A DNA stretch of 64,000 nt from Dethiobacter sp. (lineage in GTDB: Bacteria; Bacillota; Dethiobacteria; DTU022; UBA8154), in contig DYEO01000084.1 in NCBI GenBank assembly GCA_020725665.1, positions 1 through 64,000 on the forward strand. Reading direction: 5' to 3'. Of this stretch, positions 35,261-44,031 are shown one piece after another. Within the stretch, counting starts at the first letter, position 1, and the number at the start of each line of letters is the position of its first letter. A program made the translations under genes and the position numbers. The notes under the pieces are model-generated. The model saw only the letters and a program-made list of their open reading frames with translations, did not search any database and had not been told where the DNA came from.

Positions 35261-35690
35261 ACTTATTGAGGATCGCCTGGCACAAATCAGGATCTCTGCA
35301 AACAGGCTTAAAAAGATGGAATCCATCTCATTGGAAAGTTTTACTTTTGACCCTGACCATTATGCAATAGCGGAACATCACCTAAGAAAGATGTTAGAAT
35401 CGGTATTTGATATCGGAAGACATATCATTGCAAAAAAAGGGCTGGGCAAACCAGCTAATTACAGCCAAATAATAGAACTTTTAGGGCAGCAAAAAATAAT
35501 AACACCTGAGTTCAGTCAAAGTATTAAAGGAATGGCCGGTTATCGTAACAGGCTAGTACATGAATATGCTAAAATCACACCTGAAGAGGTTTTTAATATT
35601 ATCAAAACGAGACTAAATGACTTTGCCCAGTTTTGCACCTTTATCGTTCAATTCCTGGAAAGGGAAAATAATAACGTGCCATTTAACTGA
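35247..35690 (+). CDS. hepT: HepT-type HEPN toxin
   Basis: A 147-residue HEPN (DUF86) RNase toxin. The catalytic and modification motif Rx4HxY is intact as RNRLVHEY (R100, H105, Y107), preceded by IKGMAGY. Helical segments match the family from LNHELIEDRLAQI on. The ATG at 35247 follows GAGGAAGG by eight bases and overlaps the mntA stop by 14 bp. The toxin would cleave RNA (tRNA in studied cases) when not AMPylated by MntA. All key residues are present, so the pair looks functional. Confidence 0.9.
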   Translation: MLNHELIEDRLAQIRISANRLKKMESISLESFTFDPDHYAIAEHHLRKMLESVFDIGRHIIAKKGLGKPANYSQIIELLGQQKIITPEFSQSIKGMAGYRNRLVHEYAKITPEEVFNIIKTRLNDFAQFCTFIVQFLERENNNVPFN

Positions 35691-35795
35691 AGTATTCGGA
35701 TATCACAGCAGTGAATTCCCTAAAAAAGGTAAAGAATTATTTTCATATGGGCCAGGCAGGACGGCATAAGTATTAGGGAAAGGATTGAGCAAACC

Positions 35796-36575
35796 ATGAT
35801 CAGGCTGATCGTCCTGCGTAAAAAAACTTGTGCTTTGGTGCTGCTGCTGTTTATTCTGGCCCTGGGTACAGTCACCCTCTGTAATTCCGGCCTGCTTTCG
35901 GCAATCCCTGTAATCAGCCGGCAGGAGAGGCTCGTGCCCATATATTATGTGGAGACTCCGGAGAAAAAAATTGCCATTTCCTTCGACGCCAGTTGGGGGG
36001 CGGCATACACGCCCACGCTGCTGGAGATCCTGCGGGAGAACAATATTACGACCACCTTCTTCCTCACCGGCTTCTGGGTGGAAAAGTACCCGGAGATGGT
36101 CAAGGAAATTGCCGCAGCCGGGCACGAGATCGGCAACCATACGTACAGTCACCCCCACCTGAACAGCCTGGAGCCGGATCAAATCAAAGCTGAGTTGGAG
36201 CGGGTTGGTCACATGATTTACGAGCTGACAGAGCGCCAACCGGATCTCTTCCGCCCGCCTTTCGGCGAGTACAGCAACAAGGTGATCCAAACGGCGGAGC
36301 AGTGCGGTTATCGCACCATCCAGTGGAGTGTCGATTCCCTGGATTGGCAGGAGCTAGGTGTGGAACCCATGGTGAAAAGGGTCACGGATAAGCTCCACCC
36401 CGGCGCCATCGTGCTCTTCCACAATAACGGCCGTTACACTGCGGAGGCTCTGCCGGACATTATCGATTACGCAAGGGAACATGGCTATGAGATCGTCCCT
36501 ATCTCAGAACTGCTTTACAAGGACAACTACTTTATCGACGGCAACAGCGGTGCGCAAATAAAAAAAGAGGAGTGA
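35796..36575 (+). CDS. Polysaccharide deacetylase, PdaB-type
   Basis: A 259-residue membrane-anchored or exported NodB-domain deacetylase. It has an N-terminal hydrophobic segment (ALVLLLFILALGTVTLC), then ISFDASWGAAY, which replaces the usual metal-binding Asp-Asp and is typical of the PdaB sporulation family, EIGNHTYSHPH with the metal histidines, and FRPPFGEYS. Likely substrates are peptidoglycan glycan strands, perhaps spore cortex. The length matches PdaB (about 250). It follows the toxin-antitoxin pair in the same direction but is GC-richer and has its own AAAGGA ribosome site. Confidence 0.85.
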   Translation: MIRLIVLRKKTCALVLLLFILALGTVTLCNSGLLSAIPVISRQERLVPIYYVETPEKKIAISFDASWGAAYTPTLLEILRENNITTTFFLTGFWVEKYPEMVKEIAAAGHEIGNHTYSHPHLNSLEPDQIKAELERVGHMIYELTERQPDLFRPPFGEYSNKVIQTAEQCGYRTIQWSVDSLDWQELGVEPMVKRVTDKLHPGAIVLFHNNGRYTAEALPDIIDYAREHGYEIVPISELLYKDNYFIDGNSGAQIKKEE

Positions 36576-36597
36576 CTTTAACTCCACCTTAAAATGT

Positions 36598-36616
36598 AAC
36601 CCCGTAAGATGGGGTT
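36598..36616 (+). terminator. Terminator after the deacetylase gene
   Basis: AACCCC and GGGGTT pair across a seven-base loop, about 25 bp after the stop, followed by TACCTTAAATTCTT. The T-run is weak. Confidence 0.45.
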
Positions 36617-36662
36617 TACCTTAAATTCTTAATCTGTGATCAAACTGTAATTAATCCGGCTG

Positions 36663-37694
36663 TCAATACTCTGTAAGAGCCGGGGAATAGACCCTAACCT
36701 GATTACGGCCCCTTTGTTTGGCATGATATAGAGCCTTGTCCGCACGTTCAATCAGGGTTTTGCAAGACATGGCGTCTTCCGGTACAATAGTGGCAACCCC
36801 CAGGCTTATCGTGACCACATCCTTAACGGAAGAATAGGCATGGGGGATATTTAATCCCTCAATGAGCGAACGCAGTTCTTCAGCCAGGGCGGCGGCTCCG
36901 TCCGAAGCGGTTTCCGGCAGGACAACGGTAAACTCCTCACCGCCATAACGGGCCGCCAGGTCTCCCGGCCTTTTCAAACCCCTTTGCAGTGCCTGGGCCA
37001 CCTGTTTAAGACAATCATCACCGGCCAGATGCCCGTAGTTATCATTATAGGCTTTGAAAACATCAATATCGATCATGATTAGAGATATTGGTTTTGTGTT
37101 GCGGCGGGCCCGTTTCCATTCCATCTCGATAAATTCTTCAAAGCGCCTGCGGTTGGCAATACCCGTCAATCCGTCAAGGGACGTCTGTTCCTGCAGTTTC
37201 GCGTTGGCCTTTTCCAGGAGGCGGGTCACCCCGAGCAGCTCCTCTTCACGGGCCTTGCGCCGGTCCATCTCCTGCTTGAGTGTCAGGGCGGATCGTATCC
37301 TGGTCAGGAGCACAACCTTACTCAGGGGTTTGGTAATATAATCCATGGCCCCGGCATTAAAAGCAGCTTCCAGAAACTCATCTTCTGTCATTGCCGTAAT
37401 CATGATCAGGGGAATATCCTTGAGATGTTCAGTTGATTTGATTTTTGTGCAAGCCTCGATACCGTCCATTCCCGGCATTACTACATCCATCAGGATCAAA
37501 TCTATTTTTGCTTTTATTTCGGAATTTTCAATCCCTAAATATTCAAAAGCCTCAAAAGCAGAAAATGCACATAAAACATCTTTATACCCTGCTTTTTCCA
37601 ATATATCCTTGATAAAACGGCAGATAAACGGTGAATCGTCAACAACCAGTATTCGCAAAGGCATCACCTTCTTTATTTTGGAAGGATTCTGCAT
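36663..37694 (-). CDS. Response regulator with GGDEF diguanylate cyclase domain
   Basis: A two-domain signalling protein of about 343 residues. The receiver domain begins LRILVVDDSPFICRF and has the phospho-acceptor in LILMDVVMPGMDG and the conserved lysine in DYITKPLSKV. The C-terminal GGDEF domain has LDGLTGIANRR and the active-site loop RYGGEEFTVVLP, which is catalytically complete, so it should make cyclic-di-GMP when phosphorylated. The frame is open to 37958, but that would overlap the neighbouring glycosyltransferase. I take the ATG at 37694 after AAAGG; the ATG at 37664 is an alternative. No histidine kinase is adjacent. The PilZ protein at 20 kb is a plausible reader of the signal. 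Confidence 0.88.
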   Translation of the reverse strand: MQNPSKIKKVMPLRILVVDDSPFICRFIKDILEKAGYKDVLCAFSAFEAFEYLGIENSEIKAKIDLILMDVVMPGMDGIEACTKIKSTEHLKDIPLIMITAMTEDEFLEAAFNAGAMDYITKPLSKVVLLTRIRSALTLKQEMDRRKAREEELLGVTRLLEKANAKLQEQTSLDGLTGIANRRRFEEFIEMEWKRARRNTKPISLIMIDIDVFKAYNDNYGHLAGDDCLKQVAQALQRGLKRPGDLAARYGGEEFTVVLPETASDGAAALAEELRSLIEGLNIPHAYSSVKDVVTISLGVATIVPEDAMSCKTLIERADKALYHAKQRGRNQVRVYSPALTEY

Positions 37695-37789
37695 ATTCCT
37701 AACCTTTCCCTGCAATACTCCTGCTATCATTATGGATTTTTTTATATTATCCCTACTTTTCAATATATGGGTTAACAGTGCAGGTCTTT

Positions 37790-39067
37790 CTAAAGGTTCC
37801 GTGCTAATGTCCTGTTTTCCAGTTTGGCAAACAGCTTGAGGTAAGCGAGAGCGTTTTTTGTCACCAGGAATTGTTTCCTTACTTTTTCCCTGCCATTCTC
37901 GCTCATCTGCCGGACAAGCATGGGGTTGCGCAACAGGTTTAGCGCTTTTTCCGCGCACTCCTCCACCGTGCTCACCAGGTAACCGTTAACTCCGTCTTCA
38001 ATTTGCAGCTTGATGCCGCCCACTTTACCCCCAATGACGGGCCTTCCTTTCCACAGGGCTTCGGCAACAGTGAGGCCGAACCCCTCCCTGAGAGATTTCT
38101 GCAGCACCACGTCCGAAACCGTTTGAAAGGCATTAACTTCGAGTCCGGTGATCCCGTTAAAGTTGGTAACGACCTTGATATCATAATCTTCCCCGGCCTT
38201 GCGCAGGGTTCTGTAGAGGTAGTCCCAGCCTTCGGGATCATCGTGGGCCATGGAGCCCACCAGGGCCAGTTGCACTTCGGGAAGCTCTTTTTTGACGATG
38301 CGGTATACGTCGAGCACCCCCAGGGGATCTTTCCAGGGGTCGAAGCGGGAGATCTGGGAGATGAGGGGGCGGTTGATGTCAATGCCGAAGTTGCCCACAA
38401 TCTCCTGCGCCCGCTCCCGCGTCAGGGGGATATTCTTGAAACTGAGGGGGTCGATGGAAGGGGTGATAAACGTCAAATTTTGCAGGCCGTGGTTTTCCTT
38501 CACGTAATCGGGCATAGAAAAGATGCAGGCGTCATAACGGGAAATATAGCGGTATAAGAAATTCCAGTATGCCATGTTGGGTGTGGAAGTATCGATATGG
38601 CAACGCCAGATCCACTTTTCTCCGGCTCTTTTCTCCCGGTAGTGAATCAGCGCCGCGGGCTGGGGATCGTGAATAACGAAATAATCATAATGCCAGTCCT
38701 GCATGGGGAAGGCATTTAATTCATTATAATGAAGGAAAATTTCAATATCCCGCTCCTCCAGGGAGCCTTCCTGGCCCTGCAGGCAATTATGAAAAGACTT
38801 GGTTACATTGTAAAACTGGTTGGTACAGCCGCTGATCACCCACCAGTCCACGTCCAGCCCCAGGTCATTGAGGAGGGGCACAAGGGAATGAAGTTTTTCC
38901 GCCACCCCTCCGCCGTAACAGGTGGCGCTGACCATGGCAATCTTTTTCCCCTGCAATTGCTGCAGCAGGGCTTCAAACTCTGAGATTGTTTCCGGGTCTA
39001 AGAATTCAAGGTAGTCATTGAAATTTTTTTGTTCCGTTTTTACCAGTTCCACAGGATAACCTCCCAT
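37790..39067 (-). CDS. treT: Trehalose glycosyltransferring synthase (TreT-like GT4)
   Basis: A 425-residue GT-B glycosyltransferase. It resembles TreT, which joins NDP-glucose and glucose to trehalose, through ATCYGGGVAEKLHSLVPLL, FVIHDPQPAAL, WIWRCHIDTSTPN, SQISRFDPWKDPLGV and the donor-binding LREGFGLTVAEALWKGRPVIGG. The length is normal. It is divergent from the TreZ-like gene, about 78 bp apart, so the two can share regulation. The direction (synthesis or breakdown) is not clear from sequence. Confidence 0.83.
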   Translation of the reverse strand: MGGYPVELVKTEQKNFNDYLEFLDPETISEFEALLQQLQGKKIAMVSATCYGGGVAEKLHSLVPLLNDLGLDVDWWVISGCTNQFYNVTKSFHNCLQGQEGSLEERDIEIFLHYNELNAFPMQDWHYDYFVIHDPQPAALIHYREKRAGEKWIWRCHIDTSTPNMAYWNFLYRYISRYDACIFSMPDYVKENHGLQNLTFITPSIDPLSFKNIPLTRERAQEIVGNFGIDINRPLISQISRFDPWKDPLGVLDVYRIVKKELPEVQLALVGSMAHDDPEGWDYLYRTLRKAGEDYDIKVVTNFNGITGLEVNAFQTVSDVVLQKSLREGFGLTVAEALWKGRPVIGGKVGGIKLQIEDGVNGYLVSTVEECAEKALNLLRNPMLVRQMSENGREKVRKQFLVTKNALAYLKLFAKLENRTLARNL

Positions 39068-39144
39068 TATCTTCGCTATACTCTCCTATTTTTTGCGTTT
39101 AGAAGATTAATATTTATAGTTCACCGCCCGTAAAAAATAAAACA

Positions 39145-40998
39145 ATGGGCCAACTGGTTATAGATAGTTTATATGCAGGTTATATTAAGCTTATGCAAAT
39201 GGGAGCGGAAATTTTAAACAGAGAGAAAAGCCAAATTCAATTCAGGGTCTTTGCCTATAATAAAAATAATGTGGAGCTGTTGCTTAGAGACGGTAACGGG
39301 GAAAAAGTCGTGCCCATGCAAGAGGAAAAGCCCCATGTCTACACCGCGGTCGTGGAGGGGCTGGGGCTGGAACCCCTCTACAAGTTCCGCCTCGGGGGAG
39401 AAGGGGATTTCCCCGATCCTTATGCCAGTTATCTGCCTGACGGCGTGCACGGTTTTTCCCGGGTGACAGACCACGCCGGTTATCACTGGCAAGCGGACGG
39501 CTGGCAAGGTATTGCACTGGCAAAGCTCATATTTTATGAAATCCATACGGGTACTTTTTCGCCGCAGGGGACTTTTCAGGGCATCGTCGCAAAGCTGGAT
39601 TACCTGCAGGAGCTGGGTGTCAACGCCCTGGAACTGATGCCCGTGACCCAGACCCCGGGCAGATGGAACTGGGGATACGATGGAGCCAACCTGTTCAGCG
39701 TCAACCTTAATTACGGTACCCCCGATGATTTAAAAGCCCTCGTGGACGAGTGCCACCAGCGGGAAATATCCGTGTTTCTCGATGTAGTCTACAATCACTT
39801 CGGGCCGGAGGGCAACTACCTGCCTGTCTTCGGCCCCTACTTTACGGAGAAGTATGACACCCCCTGGGGCACTGCCGTAAATTATGACGACCAGTTTTGC
39901 GAATTTATGCGGCAGATGGTGCTGGACAACGTCCGCTACTGGCTGGAGACCTACCGCTTTGACGGCTTAAGGCTGGATGCCGTACATGCCATCAGGGACG
40001 AGAGCCCCACCCATATCCTTGCGGAAATTAGCCGTACGGCCAGGGAGCTGGGCGAAAAACACGGCCGCCATATCGCCATTATCGCGGAAACGGATAAGAA
40101 TGATGTTCAGGTGATCAATCCCCCGCAAAAGGGGGGGTACGGCATTGACGCCCAGTGGATGGATGACCTGCATCACTGTATCCATACGGCGTTAACCGGG
40201 GAAAAGGACGGATATTACATCGATTACGGACGTCTGACGGACCTGGAAAAAGTATATAAAAACTACCTCTTTACCGGCGAACATTCCCTTTTCTGGGGAA
40301 AACCGCGGGGCACTGACGCGTCGGCAAATCCCGGCCGGCAATTCGTCGTGGCGATACAAAACCATGACCAGACCGGCAACCGGGCCGGCGGCGAAAGGCT
40401 TACCCACCTGGTTGATTTTCCCCTGCGCAAGGCCGCCGCCGGGTTGTTATTTTTTTCTCCCTATCTGCCCCTGCTCTTCATGGGAGAGGAATATGGTGAG
40501 CAGCAACCTTTTTTGTTTTTTACCGATTACACGGACCCCGCGCTCAAAGCGGCGGTCTCCCATGGCCGCAGAGAGGAATTCCAGGCCTTTGACTGGGCCG
40601 ACTTTCCCGATCCCGAAGACGACCAGTCCTTTTACCGCTCCAAGCTGACACCGCGGGAGCACTGGGGAAAAAAGAACGACTATATGTTTACTTTCTACAG
40701 GGACCTGATCCGCCTGAAGAAAACCCATCCCGCCCTGCTGTCACCGAATAAAGAGAAAACGGATGTTAAGGTGCATGAAGAACGTATTACTGTGGAGATA
40801 ACCCGGTGGAACGGGGATAAAATATTGACCGCCCTTTTTAACCTGGGCAAGGAGACCCTGGCGCTGGAGCATTACCCGGGCCGGCAAATCATGAATTCGG
40901 AATGGCAGCAGTACGGGGGAATGGTTGAGGGAGATAGCGCACAGCTGTTTCAAGGAAATATGCTGGTTATAGAAAGCTCGCTTGTTGAACTGGAATAA
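39145..40998 (+). CDS. treZ: Maltooligosyltrehalose trehalohydrolase (TreZ-like GH13)
   Basis: A 617-residue GH13 enzyme releasing trehalose from maltooligosyltrehalose. It has an N-terminal beta-sandwich domain, then FYEIHTGTFSPQGTF, LDVVYNHFGPEGNY, the nucleophile in FDGLRLDAVHAI (D278), the acid/base in IAETDKND (E315), GYGIDAQWMDDLHHCIHTAL and IQNHDQTGNR. These are TreZ signatures. The first ATG has no ribosome site, and a start at a later Met (residue 17 or 19) is possible. No TreY, which makes its substrate, is in the window. The 3-prime end overlaps the GH57 gene on the other strand by 32 bp. Confidence 0.88.
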   Translation: MGQLVIDSLYAGYIKLMQMGAEILNREKSQIQFRVFAYNKNNVELLLRDGNGEKVVPMQEEKPHVYTAVVEGLGLEPLYKFRLGGEGDFPDPYASYLPDGVHGFSRVTDHAGYHWQADGWQGIALAKLIFYEIHTGTFSPQGTFQGIVAKLDYLQELGVNALELMPVTQTPGRWNWGYDGANLFSVNLNYGTPDDLKALVDECHQREISVFLDVVYNHFGPEGNYLPVFGPYFTEKYDTPWGTAVNYDDQFCEFMRQMVLDNVRYWLETYRFDGLRLDAVHAIRDESPTHILAEISRTARELGEKHGRHIAIIAETDKNDVQVINPPQKGGYGIDAQWMDDLHHCIHTALTGEKDGYYIDYGRLTDLEKVYKNYLFTGEHSLFWGKPRGTDASANPGRQFVVAIQNHDQTGNRAGGERLTHLVDFPLRKAAAGLLFFSPYLPLLFMGEEYGEQQPFLFFTDYTDPALKAAVSHGRREEFQAFDWADFPDPEDDQSFYRSKLTPREHWGKKNDYMFTFYRDLIRLKKTHPALLSPNKEKTDVKVHEERITVEITRWNGDKILTALFNLGKETLALEHYPGRQIMNSEWQQYGGMVEGDSAQLFQGNMLVIESSLVELE

Positions 40999-42940
40999 TT
41001 TTCAGGGGGGTCAGACCCCTTTTGGTAAAATAATCCTCGATTTCCCCCGCTTCCATGTTATCGATTCTGCCGATCAGGGAGGGAAAAGCAGGGGGATAAA
41101 TGTTATAAAGGTACTCATACATTTTTTCTACCATAAATTCCGTATCCGGTATTTTTATCCAGATGCGCTGGATATGCTCCGTGGCCATAAAAACCGCCTG
41201 GCAGTAGTCGCGCATCAGTTCAAGGCACTGCTTGACGCACTGCCGCTCATCCCCTTCCTCCCGGTTTATCGCGTATATTTCACCGGCCTTTTTAACCGCT
41301 ATATTTTTCCAGCGAAACACGTATTCGATCTCGTTAAAAAAGGCCGTCTGATCCACTTCTATGTAGGACGCCCCTTGCTCCAGGCCGTACTTGAGATAAT
41401 TTACCCGTTGGTCGATCAAAACGTCGAGCGTCTCCACAATGCCCACGAGGTTTTTTTCATTAATCCGCGCCGGGTTGCGGTTAAAAATCAGGTCCCAGGG
41501 GTATTCTTCCAATTTTTTGAGCAGCGCGGCACACAGCAGAAACCCTTTGAGGCAGGGGAGCTTCTGCCGGCCTTCCGTGGGCCGCCAGCCCCAGTTGCAG
41601 GCCCTTTTCATGATGCGCAGGTACATGATCGCCTGGATATTCAGGTTTTCCTGTGCCAGGTTGTAATTGGTGCCGGTAAAGCGCTCCCCATGCCCGGATA
41701 CATGGAGGGAAATATTGAAGTTATCGACGAGGGTATCAAAGATGCCGCAAAAGTATTTGCCGTTTTCCCAGAAAACATGGGGATGATCGTAGAGGCCCGT
41801 TTTTCCCCTGCTGTACCTGTCGTTATCCACGCCCAGGGGAGGATAATGGCCATCCGCTCTCAGGACCAGCCGTATCTCCGGCGCCCAGGTAGTCCGGTCA
41901 AATTCCAGTTCGGGCAGCCCGGCCATTCCTTCAAGCTTGAGGACACGGTCAATATACTGGTCCGGTGTAACAAAATGAAAGACATACTCTTCTCTTTGCT
42001 CCACCAGCACCTTTTTCCAGGCCTTCTCCATGATCTCCAGGGCAATATCGCCGAAATCCATCAACTCCAGGTCCTGGATATATACTAAAACTCCATTATC
42101 CGGAGTTTTTTTAAGTTCCTGCAGTAAAACTTCCTTATAGATATTTACCCCTTCCTCCATCTCGATGGGATATTCTTCAACCATGTTGTCCATATATTCG
42201 TTTCGAAAAACGGGATATTTGCCCAGCATGTATCCCTGGAATTTTACCTCTTCCCTCTTCATCTTGGTAATGGGACGCCATATTTCCTGGGATATATTGA
42301 AATTACGCGGGAATGCCAGGATATTTTTGTTTTCTGTTTTTATCAAAAATGGTTTGTAGCGGTAATCCCCCTCACCTTTTATATAAAACGGCACTTTCTC
42401 CTCGCTCAGGTGAGGAAAGATCACGTAATCTATATTCCCCTTTGCTATGCCCGACATTTTATCATAGCTGTATGAGGCCTCGGTGGCAAAGAGGCCGTTG
42501 TACTTTGGATAGGGGACATACATGTAATTGTGCAGGTACTGCATGTTCCACTGTATCTCCTGGGTAATCTCTTCAGTGCTGAGGAGGGAAACATGAGTAT
42601 GGTGAGCATGGCCGTAAAGGGGATAGAGCCGGCCCCTGCCGTAAGCTTCGCTCAGCGATTGGAAGGTGCCGGGCAGAACCTCCCGGACCTGGGACAGGAG
42701 CTCGTTGGAGAACTCCATGCATAAAGGAGCATCAAGGTTATCGCCAAACCTGATGCCGAGAGAATAGATATCCCGGTTTTCTTCTTTTCTTTTTTTGATA
42801 TAGTTTTCGTCCAGGGTGGAATCTTTCATGGGGTTGTCATCTTCCAGGGTCGAAAGCAATTTCCGTGGCAGATCCCAGAGCAGTTCATGGGCGTGGAAGG
42901 CAAAAATTACGTAAATGTTTTTCAATTGGTTATCCCCCAA
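40967..42940 (-). CDS. GH57 glycoside hydrolase (alpha-amylase / glucanotransferase type)
   Basis: A 657-residue GH57 protein. The N-terminal FAFHAHELLWDLP carries the HxH/E motif, LYGHAHHTHVSLLS gives the second region, the nucleophile lies in GLFATEASYSYD (E154) and the acid/base in YIQDLELMDFG (D290). No signal peptide, so it acts on intracellular glucan or maltodextrin. It would supply or trim chains for the TreZ-like enzyme, whose gene it meets tail to tail with a 32-bp overlap. The exact specificity (amylase, 4-alpha-glucanotransferase or branching) is not resolved. Convergent overlap implies that high expression of one gene may interfere with the other. Confidence 0.82.
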   Translation of the reverse strand: MGDNQLKNIYVIFAFHAHELLWDLPRKLLSTLEDDNPMKDSTLDENYIKKRKEENRDIYSLGIRFGDNLDAPLCMEFSNELLSQVREVLPGTFQSLSEAYGRGRLYPLYGHAHHTHVSLLSTEEITQEIQWNMQYLHNYMYVPYPKYNGLFATEASYSYDKMSGIAKGNIDYVIFPHLSEEKVPFYIKGEGDYRYKPFLIKTENKNILAFPRNFNISQEIWRPITKMKREEVKFQGYMLGKYPVFRNEYMDNMVEEYPIEMEEGVNIYKEVLLQELKKTPDNGVLVYIQDLELMDFGDIALEIMEKAWKKVLVEQREEYVFHFVTPDQYIDRVLKLEGMAGLPELEFDRTTWAPEIRLVLRADGHYPPLGVDNDRYSRGKTGLYDHPHVFWENGKYFCGIFDTLVDNFNISLHVSGHGERFTGTNYNLAQENLNIQAIMYLRIMKRACNWGWRPTEGRQKLPCLKGFLLCAALLKKLEEYPWDLIFNRNPARINEKNLVGIVETLDVLIDQRVNYLKYGLEQGASYIEVDQTAFFNEIEYVFRWKNIAVKKAGEIYAINREEGDERQCVKQCLELMRDYCQAVFMATEHIQRIWIKIPDTEFMVEKMYEYLYNIYPPAFPSLIGRIDNMEAGEIEDYFTKRGLTPLKIIPVQQASFL

Positions 42941-43317
42941 AATTTTCGTAATGGATTCTCAATTTATGTCGCATAGCATTTTAGATTTCCCCGATGCGGT
43001 TATGCATTATACCATGTGGAATCCAATATTTTATCCATGCAACAAATGTGTGGCGATCCGCGGATGCTTCTAATTTACTTTAAATGAAGCGAACCATCCC
43101 ATGCTGTGTTAACAATTCCATTGGAGATTTCCGGCCATAGGGATGATAAAGACTCACCTAAATCCCTGCTACTTTGATAATGTAAAGTGGAAGATAACGG
43201 CATTGTGAAAAACGAATACTTGTTCTAAAATAAAATTTAGAATAAGCCTGTTTCGGGCAAATATTCTCCCTTAAAATATTCGTTTTTTGCGTAAGCGTTA
43301 AATAAGGAGGCCTCGTT
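42941..43317. other. Regulatory gap before sigI
   Basis: A 377-bp AT-rich region between the divergent GH57 and sigI genes. The right third holds the sigI promoter and palindromes described separately. I see no gene or terminator in the rest. Confidence 0.4.
43203..43242 (+). promoter_or_regulatory. sigI promoter with overlapping palindrome
   Basis: TTGTGA and TAAAAT are 17 bases apart (43203-43231), about 85 bp before sigI. A 20-bp palindrome, TTCTAAAATAAAATTTAGAA (43223-43242), covers the -10, a typical operator position. A second inverted pair, AACGAATA (43211-43218) and AATATTCGTT (43276-43285), flanks the start region. Confidence 0.5.
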
Positions 43318-44031
43318 TTGCTGCAGTTTTCTGTTACCATCAGCCTGATCCAGGAGGGTGACGAGCGTTTACGGGAAGAATTTATCGCCTCCCAAAAAGA
43401 ATTTATTCGCTCTTTCGCCTCTTTAATTTGCAGGAAAAGGCTGGACTGGCACAATGATGACGAATTGAGCGTGGCCCTGCTTGCTTTTAACCGGGCTATC
43501 GATACCTTTAACCCTGAAGCAGGTAGCAGCTTTTTGTCTTATGCCCGCATGCTGATACGCAACAGCCTGGTCGATAATTTTCGCAGAGCACAGAAAGGCA
43601 TAGGGTCTGAAGGGGGCTCCGCGATGGAAGAACTCTCAGATCACCTGGAAACTGCCGCATCTCTGGAGCGCCATGCCCTTCATCTGGACAATCTGGAACT
43701 GGCTTATGAGATCGGGGTTTTCAAGGAAAGTCTCGGCAGCTATGGTCTTAGCCTGGAAACGCTGGTGAAACATTCCCCACGACACCGGGACACCAGGGAG
43801 AAGCTGAAAGAGATCACCCTCGAAATTGCCAGGGATAAGAAACTGCGGGAGCGCATTATCAGGGAAAAACGTCTTCCTTTGCAAGAAGTCCAATCCGCGA
43901 GTGGAGCCAAGCGAAAAATGCTGGAAAAATGGCGCAAATACATCCTCTCCCTGTTCATCATTGCAACGCACGGCGAGTTGGAAATTCTGGCGGAGTATAT
44001 CTGGGGGAAGGAGCTGCTTAGACGGCCGTGA
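43318..44031 (+). CDS. sigI: RNA polymerase sigma factor SigI
   Basis: A 237-residue alternative sigma factor. It has a region-2-like segment (LAFNRAIDTFNPEAGSSFLSYA and LIRNSLVDNFRRA, given in part) and a C-terminal helical domain (SLETLVKHSPRHRDTREKL through KRKMLEKWRKYILSLFIIAT) diagnostic of the SigI family. In Bacillus it answers heat and envelope stress; in clostridia it answers polysaccharide signals. It starts at TTG seven bases after AAGGAGG. Its last 4 bases overlap the anti-sigma gene, the usual arrangement. Confidence 0.93.
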   Translation: MLQFSVTISLIQEGDERLREEFIASQKEFIRSFASLICRKRLDWHNDDELSVALLAFNRAIDTFNPEAGSSFLSYARMLIRNSLVDNFRRAQKGIGSEGGSAMEELSDHLETAASLERHALHLDNLELAYEIGVFKESLGSYGLSLETLVKHSPRHRDTREKLKEITLEIARDKKLRERIIREKRLPLQEVQSASGAKRKMLEKWRKYILSLFIIATHGELEILAEYIWGKELLRRP

